Shown here: positions 9,742-17,230 of the stretch, one piece after another
Layout of the letters: each line of letters opens with the position of its first letter
Numbering within the stretch: position 1 is the stretch's first letter
Origin: Butyrivibrio sp. FCS014
GTDB taxonomy: Bacteria; Bacillota; Clostridia; Lachnospirales; Lachnospiraceae
Direction of reading: 5' to 3'
DNA length: 64,000 bases
Assembly (NCBI RefSeq): GCF_000526935.1
Contig: NZ_JAHA01000003.1
Span: forward strand, 62,001 to 126,000
Notes under the pieces: model-generated
What the model saw: only the letters and a program-made list of their open reading frames with translations
What the model was told of the DNA's origin: nothing
Databases searched by the model: none
Position numbers and translations under genes: made by a program

Positions 9742-9770
9742 AAAAAAAGCCCCGGGGAAAAGCCCCCGGG
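9742..9770 (-). terminator. Terminator of the MATE-ATPase gene
   Basis: On the minus strand a 7-bp G+C stem (CCCGGGG) with a 6-base loop is followed by seven T residues. It ends the gene at 9787-11550. The T-run lies just before the TATAAT box (9734-9739) of the potA promoter, so terminator and promoter are closely packed. Confidence 0.8.
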
Positions 9771-9786
9771 ACGATAGTAAGACAAC

Positions 9787-11550
9787 TTACTTAATCTTTA
9801 TGGTAAGCACGTTAAGGCCAAGCATATTCTGATATGAGAATTCGTCCGCAATCTTGGAAATCATGCGGATTCCGATGTTTTTGGAAGGGTCCTCGGGTTT
9901 AAGGAGCTTCTCCATATCAACGGGATTAAAGGCTTTGCAGTCATCCTTGATCCTGAGCATTATCCCATCATTCAGGGAAACGACCCTTACGTCCATGTCA
10001 TGCTTTCGGCTGTCGGCATTAAAACCGTGGTTCACGATATTACCCGACATTTCCTCCATGGCAAGAGCGGAGAAATAGGCAGTTCTTTTTGCATATCCCT
10101 TATCAGAAACAAATTTCTGTATCCTTTCGGAGGAGCCGATAACATCATCCATGCTGTTAACAGTGATGCACAGTCTGTCTTCATCTTTTACTCCGAAGTC
10201 GCTTCTGAACAGGAGCCATTCGTCCACGCCCTTCGGAAGACGTTTCCAGTAGATTAGTGCGTAGATGGGGTATACCATCGTGGTTATTACGATACCGATA
10301 GGAGTGGCCCACCATACACCAAGGGCGCCCATTACAGGTGCCAGAATAAGTGAGGGAACAACAACGCTTAGGTATCCGTCCACTATTGATGAGGCGTGAA
10401 CCGCCAGAGTGTTTCTGGTGGCCTGCAGATAATTGGTCTGTATCTGAACCAGAAGAACTCCCGGCAGAGCAAGCGAGTAGATCATAAACTGCTGCCTGGT
10501 AAGAATGTAGACCTCTGAAGCTTTATCCGGGAAGAATATGGCAGCCATGGGCCCGGCAAACAGGATCATGATTACCATGAGAACACAGGTCATTGCCATC
10601 AATTTGGTCAGAGCCAGTTTTATCAGATGCTTGATGGAGTCCTTGTCCTCCTCGCCCACATATACGCTGGCAAGCATCCTGATGACTGTTCCGCCGCCGA
10701 CTCCCAGAGCTACAAAGAAGCTGGCGATCATTCCCATTGAAGCCCTTGAGGAAAGTCCGGCTTCTCCGCCGTAGCGAAGAATAACTCTGTTCAGGGTAAG
10801 ATCTCTCATGGCAAGGCAGAACTGAAGCAGGGCTCCGGGACTTCCTATCCTGATAAGTTCAAATATCTTTTCCCAGAGGATATTTGTAAAACTGAATTTC
10901 ATCTGGGATTTACCGGAGATATAGTAGGGCGCAAGCACCAGAAAATAGATCCAGTTGCAGGCGCTGGTTGCATAGGCCAGACCAAGGACACCAAGGCCAA
11001 GTACCGTAACAAAGAGGATATCCAGGGTGATGTTAAAAAAGATCATGGCTGCAACGCCCATATAATTTCTTTTGCTCTGGGTTTCAAGCTGAAGGTAGGA
11101 TGCCAGCTGCTGGGAAAGGAACATGGGAAGAATTCCCAGGGCGTATCCTCTTGAATACTGCATAACGCTCATCATCAGAGACTCATCTGCACCGCAGAAT
11201 ACGGCAATCTGTCTCGGAAAGCAGAAGCATACAAGAGAGATTACTACTCCTATAATGAAGGAAAGGCTGATACACAGGGAAAAGACTCCTCGCGTCTTTT
11301 CAAGGTCTCCGGCACCGATGTAGTTGCCGCTAAGGACCGTTCCGCCTCCAAGTATGACAGAGCTTATGGCAGACACGATACCTATCACGGCAAAAAACAG
11401 ACCGATGACGCCAACGGTCTTTCCGTCGATGTAGCGCCCTGCGATGACGCCGTCCACGATGGAATTAATGGAGTTCATTCCAAAGATCATGATCTGGACG
11501 GGAAGAAGTTTAAAGAACAGTCTTTCAAGTACCTGGTTTTTAGAAGTCAT
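9787..11550 (-). CDS. MATE exporter fused to a C-terminal histidine-kinase-like ATPase domain
   Basis: The 587-residue protein starts at the ATG at 11550, preceded by AGAGGG; the longer in-frame extension upstream has no ribosome site. Residues 1 to about 455 hold twelve hydrophobic helices of the MATE drug/cation antiporter family. Residues about 465-587 are soluble and look like an RsbW/SpoIIAB-type (HATPase_c_2) ATP-binding fold: an N-box-like EEMSGNIVNHGF, a degenerate G1-like segment IKDDCKAFNP and a closing NIGIRM motif. Typical MATE proteins end near 450 residues. The coupling of a transporter to an anti-sigma-type domain suggests signalling or self-regulation, but this is inference. 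The N-box is well preserved; the glycine of the G1 box is lost. Confidence 0.8.
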   Translation of the reverse strand: MTSKNQVLERLFFKLLPVQIMIFGMNSINSIVDGVIAGRYIDGKTVGVIGLFFAVIGIVSAISSVILGGGTVLSGNYIGAGDLEKTRGVFSLCISLSFIIGVVISLVCFCFPRQIAVFCGADESLMMSVMQYSRGYALGILPMFLSQQLASYLQLETQSKRNYMGVAAMIFFNITLDILFVTVLGLGVLGLAYATSACNWIYFLVLAPYYISGKSQMKFSFTNILWEKIFELIRIGSPGALLQFCLAMRDLTLNRVILRYGGEAGLSSRASMGMIASFFVALGVGGGTVIRMLASVYVGEEDKDSIKHLIKLALTKLMAMTCVLMVIMILFAGPMAAIFFPDKASEVYILTRQQFMIYSLALPGVLLVQIQTNYLQATRNTLAVHASSIVDGYLSVVVPSLILAPVMGALGVWWATPIGIVITTMVYPIYALIYWKRLPKGVDEWLLFRSDFGVKDEDRLCITVNSMDDVIGSSERIQKFVSDKGYAKRTAYFSALAMEEMSGNIVNHGFNADSRKHDMDVRVVSLNDGIMLRIKDDCKAFNPVDMEKLLKPEDPSKNIGIRMISKIADEFSYQNMLGLNVLTIKIK

Positions 11551-11568
11551 GAATTTCCCTCTTTTCAT

Positions 11569-11600
11569 AAAGTAGGTTTGTGTTAAAGTGGGTTTGTGTT
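11569..11600. repeat. 16-bp tandem repeat upstream of MATE-ATPase gene
   Basis: Two adjacent copies of AAAGTAGGTTTGTGTT differ at one base (A to G at position 6). They lie 19-50 bases before the start codon, in the leader or promoter of the minus-strand gene. Direct repeats of this size are often operator sites; the regulator is not identified. Confidence 0.45.
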
Positions 11601-11809
11601 TGAAGTTTCGATAAATGGTTAATTTAATTATATCGCGGATAATGTACGAGAGCAAAATGCTTCAAGATGGCTTTTTTTATGTGATGTCTTTGAAATAATA
11701 ACTTTCAGTTTTATCGACTATCCACAATGGAAAAATAGTGAAAAAATAGTGTAATTTTAATGTAATTTTTTGCCTCGTTTTGTTATAATGTTATCGAGGT
11801 GACATCAAG

Positions 11810-12907
11810 ATGATAAAAGTAAATCTTACAAATGAAATTCTGAAATACATAACAGAAATTGAAAAGAACAGATACAAAGTGTCTACAGTTAAACTTCCAA
11901 GATCTGTTGCAAGCAAACTGCGCAAGAATTCAAAGAAAAAGAGTTCCTATGCTTCTAATAAAATAGAAGGAAATCCCCTTTCTGAAAAACAGGTTGATGA
12001 AGTTATAGAAAATGATGAAAGAAAGCATTTCCTTAAGCCGGAACAGGAAGTGCGTAATTATTTTCTTGCGCTAAATTATCTGGAGGAGAAGGTTAAGAAG
12101 AAGGAGCCATTCTCTAAAAAACTGATATTAGATGTTCAGAAATATGTTGAAAAGGGTGCTCCAAAAGAAAAGATTGGACTAAGAGGGCCTATGCCGCCGG
12201 GAATTCTTTTTGCTGTATATGATTCTCAGAGTGGAAATCCTGACTATATTCCTCCGGAGTATTGTGATATTCCAAGTTTATTGGACGAGCTGGTTGATTA
12301 TGTTAATACTACTGATGATCATCCGCTTATTGTTGCTGCTGTAGTACATTATCAATTGGTAACGATACATCCTTTCGAGGATGGAAATGGTAGAACAGCA
12401 CGTCTTTTATCAGGTTACATTCTGGATATAAATGGATACGGCTTCAATGGCATTGGTTCATTGGAAGAATATTTTGCTTATGACATCAATGAGTACTACG
12501 AATCAATACAGATGGGACTACCAGCCCTTTACTATTCCGGAAGGGATAATCCGCCGCATCCGGAGATTTGGGTCAATTATTTCCTGCGTATGGTACTGCT
12601 TTATTCAGGCAAAGTCTGTGAGCTATCGGAGAGTTCCAGTGAAGATGAGATAAGTGGCAGCTTATCATATCTAAAAGGTAAGGAAAAAGAGCTATTATTA
12701 TTCCTGATCAAAAAGTACAAAGGTGAATTTACTCCGATTGAAGTAAGTCGTGAAATAGGTGTGACCAATAAAACAGTGATTAACAGATTATCTGTTCTAG
12801 CCAAACATGGTTTTGTGGAGCCTTTGATGGTAAATCAGCGAATCCGATCCTACAAACTGAGTGATCTCGCAAAAAACAATGAGAAGATAATAAAGAAAAA
12901 GGTTTAG
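11810..12907 (+). CDS. Fic family protein (AMPylase type, class II)
   Basis: The 365-residue protein has an N-terminal Fic_N-like helical part, the catalytic motif HPFEDGNGR (187-195) with His187, and a C-terminal winged-helix segment (about 290-350). Fic enzymes usually transfer AMP from ATP to hydroxyl side chains of target proteins. The inhibitory helix motif S/TxxxE(G/N) is present before the core (Ser49 to Gly54, Glu53), marking a class II self-inhibited enzyme. A TATAAT box lies at 11784-11789 and GAGGTG precedes the ATG. Codon use is more AT-rich than in the flanking pot and ychF genes, consistent with acquisition. The target is unknown; the winged helix suggests DNA-binding autoregulation. 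Confidence 0.9.
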   Translation: MIKVNLTNEILKYITEIEKNRYKVSTVKLPRSVASKLRKNSKKKSSYASNKIEGNPLSEKQVDEVIENDERKHFLKPEQEVRNYFLALNYLEEKVKKKEPFSKKLILDVQKYVEKGAPKEKIGLRGPMPPGILFAVYDSQSGNPDYIPPEYCDIPSLLDELVDYVNTTDDHPLIVAAVVHYQLVTIHPFEDGNGRTARLLSGYILDINGYGFNGIGSLEEYFAYDINEYYESIQMGLPALYYSGRDNPPHPEIWVNYFLRMVLLYSGKVCELSESSSEDEISGSLSYLKGKEKELLLFLIKKYKGEFTPIEVSREIGVTNKTVINRLSVLAKHGFVEPLMVNQRIRSYKLSDLAKNNEKIIKKKV

Positions 12908-13023
12908 ATTGGTGACTGCGGATTGACGCTTCAAAATATTGAAGGTGAAATGCTTCCTGAAGATAATGACATGCGTATATTAAAAGGCGAAACTGAAAAA
13001 TGTATATTTGAGTTTAAGTTATA
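12908..13023 (+). pseudogene. Open remnant in frame after the Fic stop
   Basis: After the Fic TAG codon the same frame stays open for 38 codons to TAA and reads like a protein C-terminus (ending KCIFEFKL). It has no start codon with a ribosome site. It may be the tail of a lost gene or simple readthrough sequence; no family is recognised. The rest of the gap to 13149 shows only a small CCCG/CGGG hairpin. Confidence 0.2.
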
Positions 13024-13149
13024 AATTCCCGTTTGTCGGGCTGATGTGTTAGCGTGTTCTATTTGAAGATAATCTGCCGACTCTACTCTTCGTAGGTACC
13101 GTTATCAGAAAAACTGATTTACAATCTGTGCATGGAGGTGAGAACGAAT

Positions 13150-13821
13150 ATGAACCAATATGTTACAGGCACAGTTATTAAGGATCTGCGGGAAAAGAAT
13201 AAGATGACACAGCTTCAGTTAGCCAAAAAGCTGGGAGTGAGTGATAAATGCGTGTCAAAATGGGAAACTGGCAAGGGGCTTCCGGACATTACTCTTCTGG
13301 AACCTATAGCAGAGTCGTTCAGAATTTCAGTTACGGAGTTGATATCAGGGAACACCATCCACAATGCAAATGTATCTGCAAATATGCTGCGGTCGAAGTT
13401 TTATGTCTGCCCGGTCTGCGGAAATGTGATACACAGTATGGGTGAAGCAGCTATTCATTGTCACGGCATTCAGCTTATGCCTTTAGAGGCTGAACAGACA
13501 GATGAACGGCACATGATCTTTATCGAACGTGTTGAGGATGAATATTATGTGCGTATCGATCACAGCATGACGAAGGAGCATTACATTTCCTTTGTGGCGG
13601 CGGCTTCGTTCAATGATATTCAGATGGTGAAACTCTATCCGGAAGGGAGCGCTGAAGCAAGGTTTAAGATCAGAGGGGTCAAAAGAATCTTCTTTTATTG
13701 CAACCGTGATGGCATGTTTTCAATCGATCCGGTAAAGGGGATTGATGACAGGGAAAGCGGATATGATGATACGCAGGACAGGAGAGAATTGGAAGAGACA
13801 GCAGGCAGACTGTTTGGATAG
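13150..13821 (+). CDS. XRE-family regulator with desulfoferrodoxin-like C-terminus
   Basis: This 223-residue protein starts at the ATG at 13150 with GGAGGTGAG just upstream; an in-frame ATG at 13132 overlaps that site. Residues about 5-65 form a Cro/CI helix-turn-helix (KMTQLQLAKKLGVSDKCVSKWE). A linker leads to CPVCGNV...HCHG, resembling the small metal-binding head of desulfoferrodoxin, and then a segment resembling the superoxide-reductase fold (IDHSMTKEHYISFVAA, KLYPEG, FYCNRDGMF). In true superoxide reductases the end motif is CNxHG; here His is replaced by Asp, so catalysis is doubtful and a redox- or iron-sensing role is more plausible. The target genes are unknown. Confidence 0.75.
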   Translation: MNQYVTGTVIKDLREKNKMTQLQLAKKLGVSDKCVSKWETGKGLPDITLLEPIAESFRISVTELISGNTIHNANVSANMLRSKFYVCPVCGNVIHSMGEAAIHCHGIQLMPLEAEQTDERHMIFIERVEDEYYVRIDHSMTKEHYISFVAAASFNDIQMVKLYPEGSAEARFKIRGVKRIFFYCNRDGMFSIDPVKGIDDRESGYDDTQDRRELEETAGRLFG

Positions 13822-13889
13822 CTTGACAGAGATTGGATCATGAAGAAATGGTATAGTGGATAATACTGTAATTCGGCAATTATTGACGA

Positions 13890-14078
13890 AAGTGACAGAT
13901 TATAGTAGTTCTGTCTGCCTTTATTATTCTTAGCAACAAGCCTGATTTTAACCTGGATGCTATTAGTAACTATGACATGAAGAAGGATAAACTTGCCATA
14001 GAAGTGGTTTCAGCTGAAAGAAACAAGGGAATGATGTCTCTTAAAGACGAGAAATTATATGATGTTGTTGAGATATGA
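13890..14078 (+). pseudogene. Possible gene remnant without start
   Basis: A frame open from after a TGA near 13890 encodes about 60 residues: a hydrophobic stretch (IIVVLSAFIILSN) and then a charged end (KDKLAIEVVSAERNKGMM). There is no ribosome site before the only internal ATG (13977). It may be the C-terminal end of a lost membrane protein. The remaining 13822-14115 gap holds only the hairpin at 14087-14108. Confidence 0.2.
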
Positions 14079-14086
14079 CAAATATG

Positions 14087-14108
14087 GCAGAGTAAAAACT
14101 TACTCTGC
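14087..14108. terminator. Hairpin after the toxN remnant
   Basis: GCAGAGTAA and its exact complement form a 9-bp stem with a 4-base loop just past the end of the minus-strand toxin frame. The T-tract is weak, so terminator function is tentative. Confidence 0.4.
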
Positions 14109-14115
14109 AAAACAC

Positions 14116-14649
14116 TCATTTCTTTTTATTTGCCTGCCATTTTGCCAAAACATCCTCAAGTTTTTTAAAGTCTAAACATCTTTTGCGGATATTGTTATTG
14201 GCTTTGTCAGAATTTATCATTTGATATAGCTTATTAGCCTTTTTGATGATTGCATCTTGATTCTTTTGAACCCAATCAAGTTCGTTGGCGCAAAGGTTTT
14301 TATAGGCTTTTGTTTCAGGGGAATCGTTCTTGTTGATTTTTATATTCATTTTCTTGACTAAGGTACTATCGACTGGAATCATATTATTGAAGTTCATAAC
14401 GCCGATAAGTTTTTCGTCATGAAAAATCCTTGTAAAATCAATATCGTTTTTCATAGTGAGGTGCTTTGGTTTGGGATGATCTAAAGGGATACAGTATTGA
14501 TGTTCACCACATATTACTACAACACCAACAAATGGTCGGTTGCTTTTATGAATCTGTGGTGAAACTGATTATACTCTGTCATCGGCAGAATGGAGATTAC
14601 GGACATATTTCATATCCATGGTGTAAAGATAAAGCTTTTCTTGATTCAT
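14116..14649 (-). pseudogene. toxN: ToxN/AbiQ-type type III toxin interrupted by one stop codon
   Basis: Read from the ATG at 14649 (GGAGG just upstream), the minus strand encodes MNQEKLYLYTMDMKYVRNLH...DDRV, then TAA at 14569-14571, then the same frame continues to 14116. Without the stop the product would be 177 codons, the usual ToxN/AbiQ length. Family landmarks align on both sides of the stop: ADDRV, RPFVGVVV, IPLDHPKPKHL, GVMNFNNMIPV, and the C-terminal CLDFKKLEDVLAKW. ToxN is an endoribonuclease held inactive by repeats of its own RNA antitoxin. A shorter product from the ATG at 14454 (112 residues) would lack the active-site region, so the toxin is probably dead unless the stop is suppressed or is a sequencing error. 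Confidence 0.85.
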
Positions 14650-14669
14650 ATTCCTCCAAAATATAAGAA

Positions 14670-14688
14670 GGCTGCAACATGTGCAGCC
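14670..14688 (-). terminator. Terminator between toxI repeats and toxN
   Basis: GGCTGCA and TGCAGCC form a 7-bp stem with a 5-base loop on the minus strand, followed by a broken T-tract. Type III loci carry such a leaky terminator between antitoxin RNA and toxin gene, setting the RNA-to-protein ratio. Confidence 0.7.
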
Positions 14689-14764
14689 CTCATTCGCTTC
14701 CACTTAACGGTAGGATTCACCGCTTTAATAGCTCCCACTCACAGTAGGGTTCACTGCTAAGTTA
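14670..14764 (-). ncRNA. toxI: ToxI-like antitoxin RNA with two imperfect 35-nt repeats
   Basis: Immediately upstream of the toxN frame, two tandem units (14696-14730 and 14731-14764) share the minus-strand pattern AGCRGTGAAYCCTACYGT then AGTGGRAGC, with a period of 35 bases. This is the layout of the AbiQ antitoxin (about three 35-nt repeats) and of ToxI. A hairpin terminator follows. The RNA is expected to be cut by ToxN into repeat units that bind and inhibit the toxin. Identification rests on repeat period, position and the adjacent toxin frame. Confidence 0.75.
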
Positions 14765-14793
14765 AGATTATCCTAAAGTCATATTTAAGTCAA
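14765..14793 (-). promoter_or_regulatory. Promoter of the toxIN-like locus
   Basis: On the minus strand TTGACT (complement of 14788-14793) serves as -35, with GATAAT (complement of 14767-14772) at 15 bases or TAATCT at 17 bases as -10. Transcription would begin right at the first antitoxin repeat. Confidence 0.6.
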
Positions 14794-14806
14794 TATGACT
14801 TTAGGA
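14771..14806. promoter_or_regulatory. 13-bp perfect inverted repeat over the toxI promoter
   Basis: TCCTAAAGTCATA (14771-14783) and its exact complement (14794-14806) are separated by ten bases. The -35 box lies in the spacer and the -10 in the left arm, so a bound dimer would block the promoter. It could be an operator or a recombination site. Confidence 0.6.
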
Positions 14807-14889
14807 AATTTCATAGCCTTCACAGATTTTTTACATAGGGCAGCAAAAGTCGGATTCGCCTGGGTTACCAATTTGCCACAAAATCTTCA

Positions 14890-14948
14890 ATGACTGTTGA
14901 AGAAGCTTTTGAGTATTCGAATATTGGAATAAACAGAATAAAGAGTCA
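14890..14948 (+). pseudogene. Excisionase-like fragment
   Basis: A short frame from the ATG at 14890 begins MTVEEAFEYSNIGINRIKS, resembling the start of the helix-turn-helix of Tn916-type excisionases (T-I-E-E-A-x-x-Y-x-x-I-G-x-N-K). It has no ribosome site, and beyond this stretch the frame runs into hairpin sequence with no similarity. It may mark a lost mobile element. Otherwise 14807-15082 holds only a terminator and the ychF leader. Confidence 0.25.
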
Positions 14949-14996
14949 AGGGGAGGGTTCTTTTGACTCCCCCCCTGACTCCCCAACATATTTTTT
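14943..14996 (+). terminator. Hairpin with T-run upstream of ychF
   Basis: GAGTCA/TGACTC and GGGGAG/CTCCCC form a stem with an internal loop and the apex GGTTCTTTTGA, followed by TTTTTT at 14991-14996. It separates the accessory stretch from ychF. Confidence 0.5.
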
Positions 14997-15082
14997 ACAA
15001 AATGGTCCTGACATGGTAATATATATTCGCCGTGTTAGGGCTATTTTTATGTAAATAATTGTTTTAAAGGAGATAAATTACC

Positions 15083-16180
15083 ATGAAATTGGGCATCGTC
15101 GGACTTCCGAACGTCGGAAAGAGTACACTTTTTAATTCACTTACAAACGCAGGAGCACTGGCTGCGAACTATCCTTTCGCAACCATCGATCCCAACGTGG
15201 GCATCGTTGCAGTTCCGGATAAAAGACTTAAACTGCTTGGAGATCTGTATAATTCCAAGAAGGTTACACCCGCAACAATAGAGTTCGTTGATATCGCCGG
15301 ACTGGTAAAGGGTGCATCAAAGGGTGAGGGACTTGGAAACCAGTTCCTGGCAAACATCAGAGAGACAGATGCCATCGTGCATGTAGTTAGATGCTTCGAG
15401 GATCCCAATGTTATTCATGTAGACGGAAGCGTAGATCCTGCAAGAGATATAGAGACCATCAACCTCGAGCTTATCTTTGCCGACCTTGAGGTTTTAGAGA
15501 GAAGAATTGCCAAGGTTGCAAAGCTTGCCCGCATGGATAAGAGTGCAGCAAAAGAGCTTGAGATTCTCGAGAAGATCAAGGCAACCCTTGAAGATAACAA
15601 GATGGCAAGTGCGATGGAACTCGATAACGAGGATGACAGAGCATTTGTTAACAGCCTGGACCTTCTTACCTGGAAGCCTGTGATCTATGCAGCAAACGTT
15701 AAGGACGACGACCTTGCCGATGACGGCGCATCAAACCCTTATGTTGGAGCAGTAAGAGAGCTGGCAGCCAAGACAGGAAGCGAAGTATTTGTGATCAGCG
15801 CACAGATCGAGGCTGAGATTTCAGAGCTTGAGGCCGATGAGAAGGCAGAATTCCTTGAGAGCATGGGTCTTACAGAGTCAGGCCTTGATAAGCTCATCGC
15901 AGCAAGCTACAAGACTCTTGGTCTTATGAGCTTCCTTACCTCCGGTGAGGACGAGACAAGAGCCTGGACCATCAAGATCGGAACCAAGGCACCTCAGGCA
16001 GCAGGTAAGATCCACACTGACTTCGAGAGAGGTTTCATCAAAGCGGAAGTTATCAACTATCAGGATCTTCTTCGCGAGGGCTCACTTGCAGCAGCAAGAG
16101 AGAAAGGCCTTGTTCGCATGGAGGGCAAAGAGTACGTGGTTCAGGACGGCGACGTTATCCTGTTCAGATTCAATGTGTGA
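15083..16180 (+). CDS. ychF: Redox-regulated ATPase/GTPase YchF
   Basis: The 365-residue Obg-family P-loop protein has G1 GLPNVGKST at residues 6-14, the G3 region DIAGLVKGASKGEGLGNQFL and the C-terminal TGS domain ending VQDGDVILFRFNV. YchF (Ola1) hydrolyses ATP, binds ribosomes and affects translation and oxidative-stress responses. Length and motifs match the family completely. AAAGGAGAT precedes the ATG. It is followed by the cloverleaf element and lgt. Codon use is typical of a highly expressed housekeeping gene. Confidence 0.97.
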   Translation: MKLGIVGLPNVGKSTLFNSLTNAGALAANYPFATIDPNVGIVAVPDKRLKLLGDLYNSKKVTPATIEFVDIAGLVKGASKGEGLGNQFLANIRETDAIVHVVRCFEDPNVIHVDGSVDPARDIETINLELIFADLEVLERRIAKVAKLARMDKSAAKELEILEKIKATLEDNKMASAMELDNEDDRAFVNSLDLLTWKPVIYAANVKDDDLADDGASNPYVGAVRELAAKTGSEVFVISAQIEAEISELEADEKAEFLESMGLTESGLDKLIAASYKTLGLMSFLTSGEDETRAWTIKIGTKAPQAAGKIHTDFERGFIKAEVINYQDLLREGSLAAAREKGLVRMEGKEYVVQDGDVILFRFNV

Positions 16181-16189
16181 TACTGCAAA

Positions 16190-16316
16190 ACATCGCAGCA
16201 CTCAGAATACAAGTGCCTGTTCATGCTTGCATGAAAACAGGTACTTGTATTCTGAGTGATATGAGGCGCGCAGCGCCTCAACGAGAAAACGCGAAGCGTT
16301 TTCGAGTCTGCGATGT
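16190..16316. repeat. Cloverleaf-like palindromic element
   Basis: A 9-bp closing stem (ACATCGCAG at 16190-16198 with CTGCGATGT at 16308-16316) encloses three hairpins. The first is a long one (16199-16258, about 28 pairs with one G-T pair and a 2-base bulge). The second is an 8-bp stem at 16262-16280 with apex GCGCAGC. The third is an 8-bp stem at 16285-16303 with apex GCGAAGC. Both short apices fit the exceptionally stable GCGNAGC mini-hairpin. It fills almost the whole ychF-lgt gap. It may be a non-autonomous mobile repeat, a structured leader RNA or a terminator; function unknown. Confidence 0.8.
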
Positions 16317-16341
16317 AAGTAACTATAGGGGAGGAACTTAA

Positions 16342-17214
16342 ATGCCTGATATAATGGGGGCTATGGACATTGCATTTCCCAATATCAATGTCTATCTTTC
16401 TAACGTACCCAAAAACTTTACCGTGTTCGGCTTTACCGTGGCCTTATACGGCGTCATCATAGGCCTTGGCTTTTTGACAGCTCTTTTGATCATAACAAGA
16501 GTTGCCGGCTGGACAAGCCAGAAGAGCGATGATTACTGGGATGTAGCCATCTACATCATTATCTTTTCAATCATAGGAGCCAGGCTCTACTACGTGTTTT
16601 TTGCCTGGGACTACTACAAGAGCAATCCCATCAGTATCCTGAACATAAGGAACGGAGGTCTTGCCATTTACGGCGGAGTAGCGGCCGGTTTCCTTACGCT
16701 TTTCATTTACACGAAGCTTAAGAAAAAGAGCTTTTTCCTTTTTGGAGACACCATCATGCCGGGACTGGTCTTCGGTCAGATTATGGGCAGATGGGGGAAC
16801 TTCACCAACAGAGAAGCTTTCGGTGAGTATACCAACGGGCTTTTTGCCATGAGACTTCCCGTGGAAGCTGTAAGAAGCGGCGAGATCACCGAGCTTATGA
16901 AGGCCAACATGGTTGAGGGCACCAACTACATTCAGGTAAGCCCAACATTCCTTTACGAGAGCCTTTGGAACATCATGATCTTCATCCTGATCCTTCTTTA
17001 TACCAAGCACAAGAAGTTTGACGGAGAGATCATCCTTCTGTACCTTGGAGGTTATGGCCTTGGAAGAGCCTGGATCGAGGGACTTAGAACAGACCAGCTT
17101 ATCATGCACACCACCGGACTTCCCGTATCCCAGGTGCTGGCTATATGCCTTGTGATCTTTGCGGTAGTAACCGATGTGATAGTCAGACTTCGCCTTAAGA
17201 AAAAGAACGGGTGA
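16342..17214 (+). CDS. lgt: Prolipoprotein diacylglyceryl transferase
   Basis: This 290-residue multi-pass membrane enzyme moves diacylglycerol from phosphatidylglycerol to the lipobox cysteine of prolipoproteins, the first step of lipoprotein maturation. The Lgt signature GRWGNFTNREAFG is present, as is the conserved HGGL-like region in the variant form NGGLAIYGGVAAG. Seven hydrophobic helices are visible. GGGGAGG lies nine bases before the ATG at 16342. It would serve the lipoproteins at 32042 and 35706. aroE-aroK begins 16 bases downstream. Confidence 0.95.
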   Translation: MPDIMGAMDIAFPNINVYLSNVPKNFTVFGFTVALYGVIIGLGFLTALLIITRVAGWTSQKSDDYWDVAIYIIIFSIIGARLYYVFFAWDYYKSNPISILNIRNGGLAIYGGVAAGFLTLFIYTKLKKKSFFLFGDTIMPGLVFGQIMGRWGNFTNREAFGEYTNGLFAMRLPVEAVRSGEITELMKANMVEGTNYIQVSPTFLYESLWNIMIFILILLYTKHKKFDGEIILLYLGGYGLGRAWIEGLRTDQLIMHTTGLPVSQVLAICLVIFAVVTDVIVRLRLKKKNG

Positions 17215-17230
17215 TAGGAAGAGGTGACCT

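Noticed and set aside
13824..13858. TTGACA ... TATAGT as a promoter after the XRE gene
   Set aside because: The spacing is 23 bases, too long for a vegetative promoter, and no clear gene follows.
14466..14666. 66-codon plus-strand frame over the toxN 5' part
   Set aside because: The minus strand in this stretch aligns with the ToxN N-terminal half, so the plus frame is a shadow.
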